Shown piece after piece: positions 44,673 to 54,081 of a stretch of 64,000 bases of DNA (position 1 is its first letter; each line of letters starts with the position of its first letter). The notes under the pieces were generated by a model. It was not told the origin of the DNA and searched no databases. It saw only the letters and a program-made list of their open reading frames with translations. This DNA is from Pedobacter zeaxanthinifaciens (GTDB lineage: Bacteria > Bacteroidota > Bacteroidia > Sphingobacteriales > Sphingobacteriaceae). The stretch covers positions 137,653 through 201,652 of the forward strand of contig NZ_QMHP01000008.1 of assembly GCF_003313335.1 (NCBI RefSeq), read 5' to 3'. The position numbers and the translations under genes were made by a program.

Positions 44673-45860
44673 ATGGCAAAAGAAAAGTTTGACCGCAGTA
44701 AGCCGCACTTAAACATCGGTACAATCGGTCACGTTGACCACGGTAAAACAACCTTAACAGCAGCAATTACTAAAGTATTGGCTGATGCTGGTTTATCTGA
44801 GGCACGTTCATTCGATTCAATTGACTCTGCTCCAGAGGAAAAAGAAAGAGGTATCACTATCAATACTGCTCACGTTGAGTATTCAACTGCTAACCGTCAC
44901 TATGCACACGTTGACTGTCCAGGTCACGCGGATTACGTGAAAAACATGGTTACTGGTGCTGCTCAAATGGACGGTGCTATCATCGTAGTAGCTGCAACTG
45001 ATGGTCCTATGCCTCAAACTCGTGAGCACATCCTTTTGGCTCGTCAAGTAGGTGTACCTGCGTTAGTAGTATTCATGAACAAAGTTGACATGGTTGATGA
45101 CCCTGAGTTATTAGAGCTTGTTGAAATGGAAGTTCGTGAATTATTATCATTCTATGAATTCCCTGGTGATGATATCCCTGTAATCCAAGGTTCTGCACTA
45201 GGTGGTTTAAATGGTGATGCTAAATGGGTTGGTAAAATCCTTGAGTTAATGGAAGCTGTAGATAACTACATTCCAATCCCTCCACGTTTGACAGATCTTC
45301 CTTTCTTGATGCCTGTTGAAGACGTATTCTCAATTACTGGTCGTGGTACTGTTGCTACTGGTCGTATTGAGCGTGGTGTAATCAACTCTGGTGATCCAGT
45401 TGAAATCTTAGGTATGGGTGCTGAGAACTTAAAATCTACAGTAACTGGTGTTGAGATGTTCCGTAAAATCTTAGATTACGGTGAAGCTGGTGATAACGTA
45501 GGTTTATTGTTACGTGGTATTGAGAAAACTGATATCCGTCGTGGTATGGTAATCTGTAAACCAGGTTCAGTAACTCCTCACACTGATTTCAAAGCAGAGG
45601 TTTACGTATTGTCAAAAGCAGAAGGTGGTCGTCACACTCCATTCTTCAACAAATATCGTCCTCAGTTCTATTTCCGTACTACAGACGTAACTGGTGAAAT
45701 TTCACTAGCTGAAGGTACTGAAATGGTGATGCCAGGTGATAACGTTACAATCACTGTGAAGTTGATCAACGCTATCGCAATGGAAAAAGGTCTACGTTTC
45801 GCTATCCGTGAAGGTGGTAGAACTGTAGGTGCTGGTCAGGTAACTGAAATCTTAGCTTAA
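44673..45860 (+). CDS. tuf: Elongation factor Tu
   Basis: The 395-residue GTPase delivers aminoacyl-tRNA to the ribosome. All G motifs are present: GHVDHGKT (G1, about 19-26), RGITI (G2), DCPGHADY (G3), NKVD (G4) and SAL (G5); domains 2 and 3 are complete. Codon use is strongly biased, as expected for high expression. A -7 box TAACTTTG (44568-44575) lies just after tRNA-Thr. The gene is followed by a hairpin and then tRNA-Trp, secE and nusG, the conserved translation cluster. Confidence 0.98.
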   Translation: MAKEKFDRSKPHLNIGTIGHVDHGKTTLTAAITKVLADAGLSEARSFDSIDSAPEEKERGITINTAHVEYSTANRHYAHVDCPGHADYVKNMVTGAAQMDGAIIVVAATDGPMPQTREHILLARQVGVPALVVFMNKVDMVDDPELLELVEMEVRELLSFYEFPGDDIPVIQGSALGGLNGDAKWVGKILELMEAVDNYIPIPPRLTDLPFLMPVEDVFSITGRGTVATGRIERGVINSGDPVEILGMGAENLKSTVTGVEMFRKILDYGEAGDNVGLLLRGIEKTDIRRGMVICKPGSVTPHTDFKAEVYVLSKAEGGRHTPFFNKYRPQFYFRTTDVTGEISLAEGTEMVMPGDNVTITVKLINAIAMEKGLRFAIREGGRTVGAGQVTEILA

Positions 45861-45877
45861 TTATAGCTATAATATAA

Positions 45878-45915
45878 AAATTAGCTAATTGGCTCACACG
45901 CCGATTAGCTAATTT
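45878..45915 (+). terminator. Long hairpin between tuf and tRNA-Trp
   Basis: A 16-bp stem (45878-45893 with 45900-45915, core TTAGCTAATTGGC, one G-U pair) has a 6-nt loop. Only three Ts close it, so it may be a partial terminator or processing site that sets the tuf to tRNA-Trp ratio. Confidence 0.55.
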
Positions 45916-45920
45916 CATCC

Positions 45921-45994
45921 ACGGGAATAGTTCAATGGTAGAATAGAGGTCTCCAAAACCTTTGATCAGGGTTCGAATCCTTGTTCCCGTGCCA
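45921..45994 (+). tRNA. tRNA-Trp (anticodon CCA)
   Basis: Acceptor ACGGGAA/TTCCCGT, D arm with GTTCAATGGTAGAAT, anticodon stem AGGT/ACCT with loop containing CTCCAAA, T loop TTCGAAT, discriminator G at 45991 and encoded CCA (45992-45994). Its place between tuf and secE is typical of the phylum. Confidence 0.95.
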
Positions 45995-46002
45995 ATTACT
46001 CA

Positions 46003-46100
46003 AATGATAAAATGATTGAGTTATTGAATGATTAAATACGAAGTATTATTTTCGAGAAGATTTTCATTCAATCATTCACTCATTTCTTCATTCAATCATT
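46003..46100. repeat. Inverted array of ATGATTGA / TCAATCAT words before secE
   Basis: The left part is built of AATGATTGAGTTATTGAATG and the right part of ATTCAATCATTCACTCATT, giving an imperfect long hairpin that fills the whole tRNA-Trp to secE gap. A matching array sits between rpoB and rpoC. Confidence 0.75.
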
Positions 46101-46106
46101 AAAAAT

Positions 46107-46298
46107 ATGGCTAAGCTAGTTCAATTTATAAAAGAATCGTACGAAGAAATGACCCAAAAGGTAACTTGGCCTACATGGGGAGAGTTGCAAAACTCTGCTG
46201 TGCTGGTTTTGGTTGCTTCTGCTATCATTTCCTTGGTGATTTTAGCGATGGATAAAGGCGCTAATTTCATTCTTGAGACTTTTTACAATTCACTTTAA
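46107..46298 (+). CDS. secE: Preprotein translocase subunit SecE
   Basis: The 63-residue protein holds the SecYEG channel together. It has an amphipathic helix with the FIKESYEEMTQKVTWPTWGE signature (about 7-26) and a single transmembrane helix (about 30-52), the short SecE form of most bacteria. nusG starts 15 bp after it and is surely co-transcribed. Confidence 0.95.
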   Translation: MAKLVQFIKESYEEMTQKVTWPTWGELQNSAVLVLVASAIISLVILAMDKGANFILETFYNSL

Positions 46299-46313
46299 AA
46301 ATTAGATTATTAG

Positions 46314-46856
46314 ATGAACGATCAGCTAAAATGGTACGTTGTTAGAGCGGTAAGTGGTAAAGAGAAGAAGGTAAAACAGTACATCGATGCGGAAATTAGC
46401 CGCTTAGGTGTATCTCATCTAGTTCCTCAGGTTTTGATTCCTACCGAGAAGTATTATCAAATGAAAGATGGTAAGAAAATCGCTAAGGAACGTAACTATT
46501 ATCCTGGATACGTATTAATGGAAGCTGCTTTGGATGGTGAGTTAGAGCACGTTATTAAAGGTATCAATAGTGTAATTGGATTTTTAGGTGATAAAGCAGG
46601 AAATCCAATTCCAATGAGGCAGGCTGAAGTTAACCGTATTTTAGGTAAGGTTGATGAAATGAGCCAACAGAGCGAAACTATGAACGTTGCTTACTACGTT
46701 GGCGAAAATGTAAAAGTAATGGATGGTCCTTTCAATGGTTTTACTGGTGTAATTGAAGAGGTAAACGAAGAGAAGAAAAAATTGAAAGTAATGGTTAAAA
46801 TCTTCGGACGTAAAACTCCACTTGAGCTTAACTACATGCAAGTTGAAAAAGAGTAA
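46314..46856 (+). CDS. nusG: Transcription termination/antitermination factor NusG
   Basis: The 180-residue RNA polymerase-associated factor has an NGN domain (about 5-110, [18 protein letters not shown], then [12 protein letters not shown]) and a C-terminal KOW domain (about 125-180, [22 protein letters not shown]). It follows secE. It ends the tuf-secE-nusG cluster: a strong terminator lies 20 bp downstream, and rplK, its usual neighbour, is 6 kb away. Confidence 0.97.
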   Translation: MNDQLKWYVVRAVSGKEKKVKQYIDAEISRLGVSHLVPQVLIPTEKYYQMKDGKKIAKERNYYPGYVLMEAALDGELEHVIKGINSVIGFLGDKAGNPIPMRQAEVNRILGKVDEMSQQSETMNVAYYVGENVKVMDGPFNGFTGVIEEVNEEKKKLKVMVKIFGRKTPLELNYMQVEKE

Positions 46857-46876
46857 AATTCATAAAAAGTATTTCG

Positions 46877-46906
46877 AAGCTGTTCAAATTGAGCAGCTTT
46901 TTTTTT
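46877..46906 (+). terminator. Rho-independent terminator of nusG
   Basis: AAGCTGTT (46877-46884) pairs with AGCAGCTT (46892-46899, one G-U), followed by T9. The stem can extend through TCAA/TTGA. Confidence 0.88.
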
Positions 46907-47062
46907 GGTCTAATTTAAGCGAGTTGATAAAGTATTTTATTTAATCTTAGTTTGCTTAGTTCCTCTAGTAATTCTCTTGTTAGATATAAACTTGATTTCT
47001 TTTTAACGGATATTTAGATCATCACCGAAATTTTGAAATATTCAGTTTGTACTAATAAATTT

Positions 47063-47105
47063 GTATATTGTACCTTATTATTCTACCTAATGATAAGTAA
47101 CCATG
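47063..47105 (+). repeat. Duplicated promoter/leader block (copy 1)
   Basis: GTATATTG...CC...TTATTCT..ACCTAATGATAA ending in an ATG is shared with 49708-49756, where the ATG starts a TonB receptor gene. Here the ATG opens a frame of only 34 codons (47103-47207). A perfect -7 box TAAATTTG (47056-47063) overlaps its start. The rest of the 615-bp nusG to sensor-gene gap holds no other recognisable gene apart from a 14-codon frame at 47400. Confidence 0.6.
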
Positions 47106-47389
47106 AAAAACAACATTTGTCACCCACTTTGTACCCAAGCATCAAATCAGCTGCCGGTCAATCGAGTTATCTGTTCCATCAAGTTAATATACCCATCTAT
47201 TTCTTAAACGTAAAGTAGTTATTGTTTACAACTAGTTTTTGCGAGTTTAATTTGTGCGATAATTTGAAGTCTTATTCAGGATTTTAGCAATATATTTTTC
47301 GTCACTTTTTGCTGCGCTCTAACGGCTAACCACTTTATGTAGTTTGTTTATGCTTTTTTATTGCTGATTAGCAGTTATGCTGAAGTGAT

Positions 47390-47444
47390 AGGAGGCTATA
47401 TGCAAGGTGCAATGTTATTGAAGTTGTTGTTAGCTATAAGTTAA
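47390..47444 (+). promoter_or_regulatory. Possible leader peptide with strong SD before the sensor gene
   Basis: AGGAGG (47390-47395), 4 nt, then ATG at 47400 opens a 14-codon frame, MQGAMLLKLLLAIS, ending at 47444, 27 bp before the hybrid sensor start. A strong SD is rare in this genome. The peptide is Leu-rich. It could be a translational leader; coding is not proven. Confidence 0.35.
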
Positions 47445-47471
47445 ATAATTGCGATAGATATACTGCGCTAT

Positions 47472-49634
47472 ATGAGACGCCTTACGATATTGTTTTTGCT
47501 TTTGCATGTCATAGCTTTTGTACATGCTGAAATTCCTTTAACCACGAAACAGCAACTTGACGATGAAATTACAGTTTTGAGAAATGAACTGGGAGATTTG
47601 CCGGCAGTTGATTATATTAAAAATGCTTATAGAATAAATCAATTGGAGGCCCGTGTTTTATCTACCAAAAATGAGTCGTTAATCATCTATTTCTATTGTT
47701 ATTATAATCAAATGTGCTTTTATGGTGGCTATAATTCAGGAGATGTCGAGAGGATCCAGTATGGGTTATCCAAGTTGAAGAAATATATTAAAAAAAACAA
47801 AGTAGCATTAGGTTATTATTATATCACATTAGGAGGTATACATGGCTTGCAAGGCAGATACAATGATAGAGATAAGGAAACGATCAAAGCCCATAACGTC
47901 TTTTTAAAATATGGCGCAAACCAAGATTTAGTAAGATCATATTATCTTCTATCTTATATTTATTTGGGAAAAAATAAATTGGAAGAAGGTTTATCCTTGG
48001 CTAAAAATGCCATTGCTTGTTATAATGCCATCCCCCCAAATCAACAACGAAAATCACTTTATGTAATCTATTCTCTTGCTAACCTTTTGTGTTTCAGGTC
48101 ATATGTTGATCTTAAGCAGTATGATAAGGCCACGCCATTTTTACATATTTTAGAAAACAATACCTTTTTCAGCCCACAAAAGAAAACACGCTACCATCTT
48201 AATTACTACATGGCGCTGTATTTCAACCACTACAATAATCGCAAGCAAACAGAAAAGCTGTTGAACATGTCCTATACGCTTTGGAAAGATATGCTTAAAG
48301 AAGTGGAAATGTTTGGGAATGAAAAGGCAGAATTGAAAAGGAAGACAATAGAGGGGCTTAAAATTTCTCAAAAATATGAGATACAACGAAAAGATGCTGA
48401 AAATAAAAACATAATGTTGGCATTCGGGTGTTTTATCATCTTGGTTTTAAGTGTGTTGGTATATTATCAAAACTGGATACAAAAGAAGATTAAGAAATTA
48501 AATGACGCCCTATCAGATAAAAATACAGTGCTTTCGGAAGCCTTAAATTCGAGGTCTGTTTTCTTTAATACAGTATCTCATGAGTTTAAAACACCGCTGC
48601 ATACTATAAAGAACGTTTTACAAGATACTTCATTGGCCGTAAATATACCGGCGGAACTTTTGGAAACGCTTCACAGCTCAATAAATAGCCTTAATAATTT
48701 AATTAATAATGTAATTCATGTTCACAAATTAGAAGATGGATCTCACAATGTTACCAATGAGCACAGCTATGATTTAAAGCGTTGTATCGTTGAGGCATTT
48801 GAATCTAAATTTTTGTCGGATAGCAATTTTATAAAGCTGACCATTGACGCAAATATTGATTCTAGCTTGTTTCTCGACTATCTAAAAATTACTCAACTTT
48901 TTGAGAATATTTTTTTGATTCCGCAAATGTTTCCAAATTTGGGAGATGTGGGTGTAAAGGTAACCATCAAAAAAGATACTTTTGAATCACAGGAAATACA
49001 GATAGCCTGTTCTTGTGAACGAAACATAGAACGGCTAGTAAATCTCAATGAAAGCTACCTTTCTGCATTTAATACACCTATAAACGAGAGTCTCCAGTTT
49101 GAAAGTGGGAAAAAACTAGGTTTATCAGTAATCAAAAAAATCGTCAGCCAATACCGCGGCAATGTCATTTTAAAAGAGAATACGATGCTGATATCCATGG
49201 TTTTTAAAAAGGCCGTAAAATATAAATTTGAAATAGAGTTAAAGGACGGGAATCAATCGAAGCACCTTTTGTTAGTTGAAGATGAAAAGTTAAACCAAAT
49301 GTTAACTAAAAAACTGATTGAGGAGAATGGATTTATATGTGATGTAGCCAATAATGGAAAGGAGGCCGTAGAAAAAGCTTTGTCCTTTAATTATGATCTC
49401 ATATTAATGGATATTATGATGCCGGTAATGGATGGTTTTGAGGCTTCGAAAATTATAAAAGAGAAAACTAAAAATCCGCTAATTGTCGCTTTATCTGCTA
49501 TTGATCAAGCGTTAAATAATGAAAAAATCGTGTCTTCTGGAATCAAGTACTTTATGGGCAAGCCTATAGAAAAGGGTGATTTCATTAAAAAAATCAACAC
49601 CTATATCTCAGAGGCAAATTTGAATGTGGGCTAA
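47472..49634 (+). CDS. Hybrid two-component sensor with degenerate ATPase domain and C-terminal receiver
   Basis: The 720-residue protein has a signal peptide (1-20), a TPR-like helical periplasmic sensor (about 25-300), one transmembrane helix (about 313-332) and a HisKA domain with the phospho-acceptor His370 in VSHEFKTPLHTI. A diverged HATPase region follows (about 440-580), then a receiver (about 592-715) with acidic pair in VEDE, phospho-acceptor Asp647 in LMDIMMP, Ser in ALSA and Lys in MGKP. In the ATPase region I see no N-box Asn and no DxGxG; only a G2-like GKKLGLSVIKKIV remains, so autophosphorylation is doubtful. It lies just upstream of a TonB receptor gene, whose regulation it may influence. 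Confidence 0.85.
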   Translation: MRRLTILFLLLHVIAFVHAEIPLTTKQQLDDEITVLRNELGDLPAVDYIKNAYRINQLEARVLSTKNESLIIYFYCYYNQMCFYGGYNSGDVERIQYGLSKLKKYIKKNKVALGYYYITLGGIHGLQGRYNDRDKETIKAHNVFLKYGANQDLVRSYYLLSYIYLGKNKLEEGLSLAKNAIACYNAIPPNQQRKSLYVIYSLANLLCFRSYVDLKQYDKATPFLHILENNTFFSPQKKTRYHLNYYMALYFNHYNNRKQTEKLLNMSYTLWKDMLKEVEMFGNEKAELKRKTIEGLKISQKYEIQRKDAENKNIMLAFGCFIILVLSVLVYYQNWIQKKIKKLNDALSDKNTVLSEALNSRSVFFNTVSHEFKTPLHTIKNVLQDTSLAVNIPAELLETLHSSINSLNNLINNVIHVHKLEDGSHNVTNEHSYDLKRCIVEAFESKFLSDSNFIKLTIDANIDSSLFLDYLKITQLFENIFLIPQMFPNLGDVGVKVTIKKDTFESQEIQIACSCERNIERLVNLNESYLSAFNTPINESLQFESGKKLGLSVIKKIVSQYRGNVILKENTMLISMVFKKAVKYKFEIELKDGNQSKHLLLVEDEKLNQMLTKKLIEENGFICDVANNGKEAVEKALSFNYDLILMDIMMPVMDGFEASKIIKEKTKNPLIVALSAIDQALNNEKIVSSGIKYFMGKPIEKGDFIKKINTYISEANLNVG

Positions 49635-49707
49635 GATATCTTGCATTGCTTACAATTATTATGTTTTAAATAGTAATTTTTTTATTACAAACCGTATGGT
49701 GAAAATC

Positions 49708-49756
49708 GTATATTGTTGCCTATTATTCTGAAACCTAATGATAAACAACAATTATG
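49708..49756 (+). repeat. Duplicated promoter/leader block (copy 2), before the TonB receptor
   Basis: This is the 49-bp counterpart of 47063-47105, with the shared words GTATATTG, CCTATTATTCT and ACCTAATGATAA; it ends in the ATG of the TonB receptor gene. The identical order with small indels points to duplication of an untranslated leader. Confidence 0.6.
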
Positions 49757-52588
49757 AAGAGAAAAATTCTATTTTTCATCCTGCACTTATGTGTAGGCCT
49801 CGGTGCTTATGCTCAAAGCATTAAAGGTAAAGTGGCGGATGCCACTGGAGCAGGTTTACCAGGGGTGGTAGTATCGCTAGTAAACGCAAACAAAAGTGTT
49901 ACCACAGATGCAAATGGTAACTACACCATTAATTCGGGCAAGGGCCAATTCAATGTTAAAACAAGCTTTGTAGGCTTTGAATCCCAAACGCTACCGGTTA
50001 CAGTTGGCGACAATGGGGCGGTGTTGAATTTTACACTGAAAGAATCGGTAGGGGCACTTACCGAAATCGTGGTAACTGGTACGAGAAGTAGTGGCAGATC
50101 TAAAATCGACACTCCGGTTCCTGTGGATTTAATCCCGCTGGCGCAAGTAACCAATAATGTCGGGCAAGTGGATATTAACCAAATCCTTACTTTTGTAGCA
50201 CCATCTTTCCAATCTTCACGTCAAGCTATTTCAGATGGAACTGACCACGTTGACCCAGCACAGTTGAGAGGTTTAGGGCCAGATCAGGTATTGGTTTTGG
50301 TGAACGGAAAACGTAGGCATCAATCGGCTTTGGTTAACGTAAATGGCACAGTTAACAGAGGTACAGTTGGAACAGACATGAACGCTATTCCGGCTACGGC
50401 AGTTGAGAAAATTGAAATTCTTAGGGATGGCGCTGCAGCCCAATATGGTTCAGACGCAATTGCTGGTGTAATCAATATTGTGCTGAAACGTAAAGAAGGA
50501 CTGAGCGGAAACGTATCTACTGGCGAGTATATCACTTCGTACGATAAAAACTATGCAGTAAACTTCTCCAACGGCAAGGAGAAAAGTGTAAACGTACATG
50601 ATGGTTTAACAGCACAATTCGGTCTTAATTATGGGGTTAAACTTGGTGGAAAAGGATTTTTGAATGTAACAGGAGAATTCGTTTCTAGAGGTCAAACTAA
50701 CCGTACTGGAACCTACACTGGTCAGGTTTTTCCTGCCGTTTTAGGTCAAACCGATGATCAAGTAATAGCGAGTAAAGGACTTACCCGTAACGATTTTGAC
50801 ATGCGCATTGGAAACTCGAAGGTTAAAGGAGGTGGCTTAGTGGTAAATGCTGCCTATCCTGTAAACGATAACTTAGAGATTTATGCGTTTGGTGGCTGGA
50901 ACAACAAAAAAGGAAATTCTGCGGGTGTATACAGATATCCCAACGTGGTTCCACTTTTAAGTGCTGCCGCTTCTACTGCTACTGGCTTAGCAACGACTGC
51001 CGTTAGAGATAACGTTTTCAAAGTATATCCAAATGGTTTCCTGCCAGAAATTAATACTAACGTAACTGACATTTCTTTTGCTACTGGTATCAGAGGTAAA
51101 ATGTTTAACAATTGGCATTACGATTTGAGCAATGTTTACGGAAAGAATATTTTTGATTACGGAGTTGATAACTCGGTGAACTATAATCAGGCTGTTACCA
51201 CATCAAATTTTCAACGCAAGTTCGATGCCGGAGGAAATTCATTCGCTCAAAACACGACAAATTTTGATGTTAGCAGAAAATACGAGAACGTATTTAGCGG
51301 TTTGAATTTAGCTTTTGGTGCTGAATTTAAAATAGACAATTTTGGAACGAAAGCTGGAGAAGAAGCTTCTTGGAAAAATTATAATCCGCAATCAGCCATC
51401 CAAGTTGGCTCTCAAGTTTTTCCAGGCTTTCTTCCTAAGGATGCTGGTAATTTTAACCGCAATAGCTATGCGTTTTATGCAGATGCAGAGCTCGATTTCA
51501 CTAAAGCTTGGGTCGTGTCTGGAGCAGTTCGTTTAGAGAAATATTCGAACTTTAGTCAAACTCCAGTTAATTTTAAATTAGCATCCAGATATAAAATTAC
51601 TGATAAAATAGCAATTCGCGGTGCGGTAAGTACGGGTTTTAGGGCTCCATCATTACAACAGAGTCACTATTCTAAAACAGCTACGCAGTTTGTTACAGAA
51701 GGAGGAGTTTTGGTTCCTAAAGAAATTGCTACATTGCCTAATGATAGTCAAGCAGCGAAAGTGTTAGGGATACCAGAATTAAAACCTGAAACATCAACTA
51801 ACTATAGTTTGGGAGCCACCGCACAGTTGGGAAGACTCGAGCTGACCGTTGATGCTTACCAAATTGATATTAAGGATAGGATCATATTGACAAATAGTTT
51901 CAACTCAGCTAATGATGCCTTTCTCATTGCGCAATTTGCATTAATTGGCGCTGACCAAGTGACCTTTTTCACTAATGCGGTAGATACTCGCTCCAAAGGA
52001 TTAGAAGCTGTTGCTTCCTATGGGGAAAGTTTTGGTAAACATAGCCTGAAGTTTACAATTGCTGGCGCATTCATTGATAACGAAGTAATCAAGGGAGCTG
52101 ATGGAAAGCCGGCAATTAAAGCATCTCAAACATTAATCAACAGCGGACAATTAGGTAGATACTTCAATCGTGAAGATCAAAGCCGTATTGAAGTGGCAAG
52201 TCCAAAAAGTAAAATTACAGGAACTATCAACTATAAAATGAACAAGTTTGGTGCTATGGTACGTGTAGTACGTTTTGGCAAAGTTGTGTACTTAGATCCT
52301 AGCATTAACAGTTCGGCTAATTTTGTAGCCAATGCGTTTAATGGTGGTGCTTTGGAAACTCTAGATCAAACTTTCTCGCCAAAAGTAGTAACAGATGTAA
52401 CTGTAAACTACCAGTTAACAAAACAGTTTAATTTAGCAGTAGGCGCCAACAACTTGTTTGATGTTTATCAGGATGTGCATACTCATTCGGGAAATATGTC
52501 ATCAGGCAGGTTTGTATATTCTCGTAGGGTACAGCAAATGGGCTTCAATGGCCGATATATTTTTGGTCGTGTTAATTTTAACTTTTAA
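49754..52588 (+). CDS. TonB-dependent outer-membrane receptor with CarboxypepD-like domain
   Basis: A 944-residue transporter: signal peptide (ending AYAQS, residue 21), CarboxypepD_reg-like domain (about 22-100, IKGKVADATGAGLPGVVVSL), then a TonB-box-like ITEIVVTGTRSS region. The plug (about 120-245) holds RGLGPDQVLVLVNGKRRH and DGAAAQYGSDAIAGVINIVLK, and a barrel ends in RYIFGRVNFNF. The plug motifs resemble vitamin B12/siderophore-type receptors more than SusC, and no SusD follows. Substrate unknown. It lies 119 bp after the hybrid sensor gene. An inserted origin between nusG and rplK is discussed separately. Confidence 0.92.
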   Translation: MKRKILFFILHLCVGLGAYAQSIKGKVADATGAGLPGVVVSLVNANKSVTTDANGNYTINSGKGQFNVKTSFVGFESQTLPVTVGDNGAVLNFTLKESVGALTEIVVTGTRSSGRSKIDTPVPVDLIPLAQVTNNVGQVDINQILTFVAPSFQSSRQAISDGTDHVDPAQLRGLGPDQVLVLVNGKRRHQSALVNVNGTVNRGTVGTDMNAIPATAVEKIEILRDGAAAQYGSDAIAGVINIVLKRKEGLSGNVSTGEYITSYDKNYAVNFSNGKEKSVNVHDGLTAQFGLNYGVKLGGKGFLNVTGEFVSRGQTNRTGTYTGQVFPAVLGQTDDQVIASKGLTRNDFDMRIGNSKVKGGGLVVNAAYPVNDNLEIYAFGGWNNKKGNSAGVYRYPNVVPLLSAAASTATGLATTAVRDNVFKVYPNGFLPEINTNVTDISFATGIRGKMFNNWHYDLSNVYGKNIFDYGVDNSVNYNQAVTTSNFQRKFDAGGNSFAQNTTNFDVSRKYENVFSGLNLAFGAEFKIDNFGTKAGEEASWKNYNPQSAIQVGSQVFPGFLPKDAGNFNRNSYAFYADAELDFTKAWVVSGAVRLEKYSNFSQTPVNFKLASRYKITDKIAIRGAVSTGFRAPSLQQSHYSKTATQFVTEGGVLVPKEIATLPNDSQAAKVLGIPELKPETSTNYSLGATAQLGRLELTVDAYQIDIKDRIILTNSFNSANDAFLIAQFALIGADQVTFFTNAVDTRSKGLEAVASYGESFGKHSLKFTIAGAFIDNEVIKGADGKPAIKASQTLINSGQLGRYFNREDQSRIEVASPKSKITGTINYKMNKFGAMVRVVRFGKVVYLDPSINSSANFVANAFNGGALETLDQTFSPKVVTDVTVNYQLTKQFNLAVGANNLFDVYQDVHTHSGNMSSGRFVYSRRVQQMGFNGRYIFGRVNFNF

Positions 52589-52641
52589 TATTTAAACAGA
52601 TTAGGTTTCAGATTTATGAAAAATCTAAATCATAACGTTTC

Positions 52642-52683
52642 TATTTGATATGCGAATAGCAGTATTTGATATGCGAATAGCAG
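52642..52683. repeat. Two tandem 21-bp repeats
   Basis: TATTTGATATGCGAATAGCAG occurs twice without gap (units 52642-52662 and 52663-52683). It lies just before the receptor terminator and has no coding potential. Confidence 0.9.
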
Positions 52684-52702
52684 TCAATTTAAAATTATAA
52701 GG

Positions 52703-52735
52703 AGCGGCAATTTCTAAGGAGATTGTCGCTTTTTT
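52703..52735 (+). terminator. Rho-independent terminator of the TonB receptor gene
   Basis: AGCGGCAAT (52703-52711) pairs with ATTGTCGCT (52722-52730, one G-U), loop 10 nt, then T6. It isolates the receptor gene from the ribosomal operon. Confidence 0.85.
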
Positions 52736-52787
52736 AATTGCCTAGTATCTGCACACTCTTTACACTGCAAATTTTTTATAAAAACTA

Positions 52788-52818
52788 TTGTAATACTGTA
52801 AGTTAATTTATATCTTTG
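52788..52818 (+). promoter_or_regulatory. Promoter of the rplK-rpoC operon
   Basis: TTG (52788-52790), 20-nt spacer and TATCTTTG (52811-52818) match the Bacteroidota pattern. The start near 52824 gives a leader of about 90 nt. Confidence 0.8.
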
Positions 52819-52822
52819 CAGT

Positions 52823-52850
52823 CCTTTTTGCATTTAATGCATCCCAAAGG
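52823..52850 (+). promoter_or_regulatory. Nested hairpin in the rplK leader
   Basis: CCTTT (52823-52827) pairs with AAAGG (52846-52850), enclosing TGCAT/ATGCA around loop TTA. It lies at the very 5' end of the predicted transcript. It could be an L1 autoregulatory site, as known for L11-L1 operons elsewhere, but I cannot match the L1 target sequence. Confidence 0.35.
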
Positions 52851-52913
52851 AAATCTAAATGTTACATTGCTTCCAAAATTTAACATTGAGTTTTAATTAA
52901 ACAAAAACAAAAA

Positions 52914-53354
52914 ATGGCAAAAGAAGTCAGTGCACTGATCAAATTACAGATCAAAGGTGGAGCTGCAAACCCATCGCCACCAGTAGGACCTGCATTAGGT
53001 GCTAAAGGTGTGAATATCATGGAGTTTTGTAAACAGTTCAATGCTCGTACCCAAGATAAGCCAGGTAAAGTATTACCAGTTGTAATTACTGTATATGCTG
53101 ACAAGTCTTTCGATTTCATCATCAAAACCCCTCCGGTTGCTATCCAGTTGTTGGATGCTACCAAATTACAGAGTGGTTCTGCTGAGCCTAACCGTAAAAA
53201 AGTTGGATCGGTGACTTGGGATCAAGTTAAGGCAATTGCTGAAGATAAAATGCCTGATTTAAATGCATTCACTATCGAATCAGCAATGAGTATGGTTGCT
53301 GGTACAGCACGTAGCATGGGTATCACTGTTTCAGGTGATGCGCCTTTTAACTAA
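52914..53354 (+). CDS. rplK: 50S ribosomal protein uL11
   Basis: The 146-residue protein binds the GTPase-associated centre of 23S rRNA. It has the N-terminal [19 protein letters not shown] flexible Pro-rich domain and a C-terminal RNA-binding domain with SMGITVSGD at the end. It is the first gene of the operon, followed by rplA after 26 bp. No SD precedes the ATG. Confidence 0.98.
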   Translation: MAKEVSALIKLQIKGGAANPSPPVGPALGAKGVNIMEFCKQFNARTQDKPGKVLPVVITVYADKSFDFIIKTPPVAIQLLDATKLQSGSAEPNRKKVGSVTWDQVKAIAEDKMPDLNAFTIESAMSMVAGTARSMGITVSGDAPFN

Positions 53355-53380
53355 TTATTTAACATTAACAGTTTACACTA

Positions 53381-54079
53381 GTGGCTAAGTTAACAAAAAA
53401 TCAAAAAATAGCACACGCTAAACTAGAAGCCGGTAAATCGTATTCTTTAAAAGAAGCAGCTGCTTTGGTAAAAGAAATCACGACTACTAAATTTGATGCA
53501 TCAGTTGATATTGATGTAGCTTTAGGGGTAGATCCTCGTAAAGCAAATCAAATGGTACGTGGTATCGCTACTTTACCTCACGGTACCGGTAAAACTGTTC
53601 GCGTTTTAGTACTTTGTACTCCTGATAAGGAAGAGGAAGCTAAAGCGGCTGGAGCAGATTTCGTAGGTTTAGACGAGTATGTTGCTAAAATTGAAGGTGG
53701 TTGGACAGATGTTGACATTATTATCACTACGCCTGCGTGTATGGCAAAAGTAGGTAAGTTGGGCCGTGTTTTAGGTCCACGTAACTTAATGCCAAACCCT
53801 AAATCAGGTACAGTAACTAACGAAGTTGGTAAAGCTGTAACTGATGTAAAAGGTGGTAAGATCGATTTTAAAGTTGACAAAACTGGTATTATCCACGCTT
53901 CAATCGGTAAAGTATCATTCTCACCAGAGAAAATATACGAGAACGCGTTAGAGGTACTTCAAACGCTTTCTAAATTAAAACCTTCTGCGGCTAAAGGAAC
54001 TTATTTCAAGAGCATTCACGTGTCATCTACAATGAGTCCTGGTATTTCGGTAGAAACTAAATCAGTAGCGGGGATCTAA
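53381..54079 (+). CDS. rplA: 50S ribosomal protein uL1
   Basis: The 232-residue protein forms the L1 stalk, binds 23S rRNA and usually represses its own operon. Signatures are the [17 protein letters not shown] start of domain I, the central [18 protein letters not shown] motif and [14 protein letters not shown]. The start codon is GTG at 53381, giving [16 protein letters not shown]. Only 2 bp separate its stop from rplJ. Confidence 0.97.
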   Translation: MAKLTKNQKIAHAKLEAGKSYSLKEAAALVKEITTTKFDASVDIDVALGVDPRKANQMVRGIATLPHGTGKTVRVLVLCTPDKEEEAKAAGADFVGLDEYVAKIEGGWTDVDIIITTPACMAKVGKLGRVLGPRNLMPNPKSGTVTNEVGKAVTDVKGGKIDFKVDKTGIIHASIGKVSFSPEKIYENALEVLQTLSKLKPSAAKGTYFKSIHVSSTMSPGISVETKSVAGI

Positions 54080-54081
54080 TT

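Noticed and set aside
54080..54081. L10 leader upstream of rplJ
   Set aside because: Only 2 bp separate rplA and rplJ, so there is no room for an L10 leader structure there.
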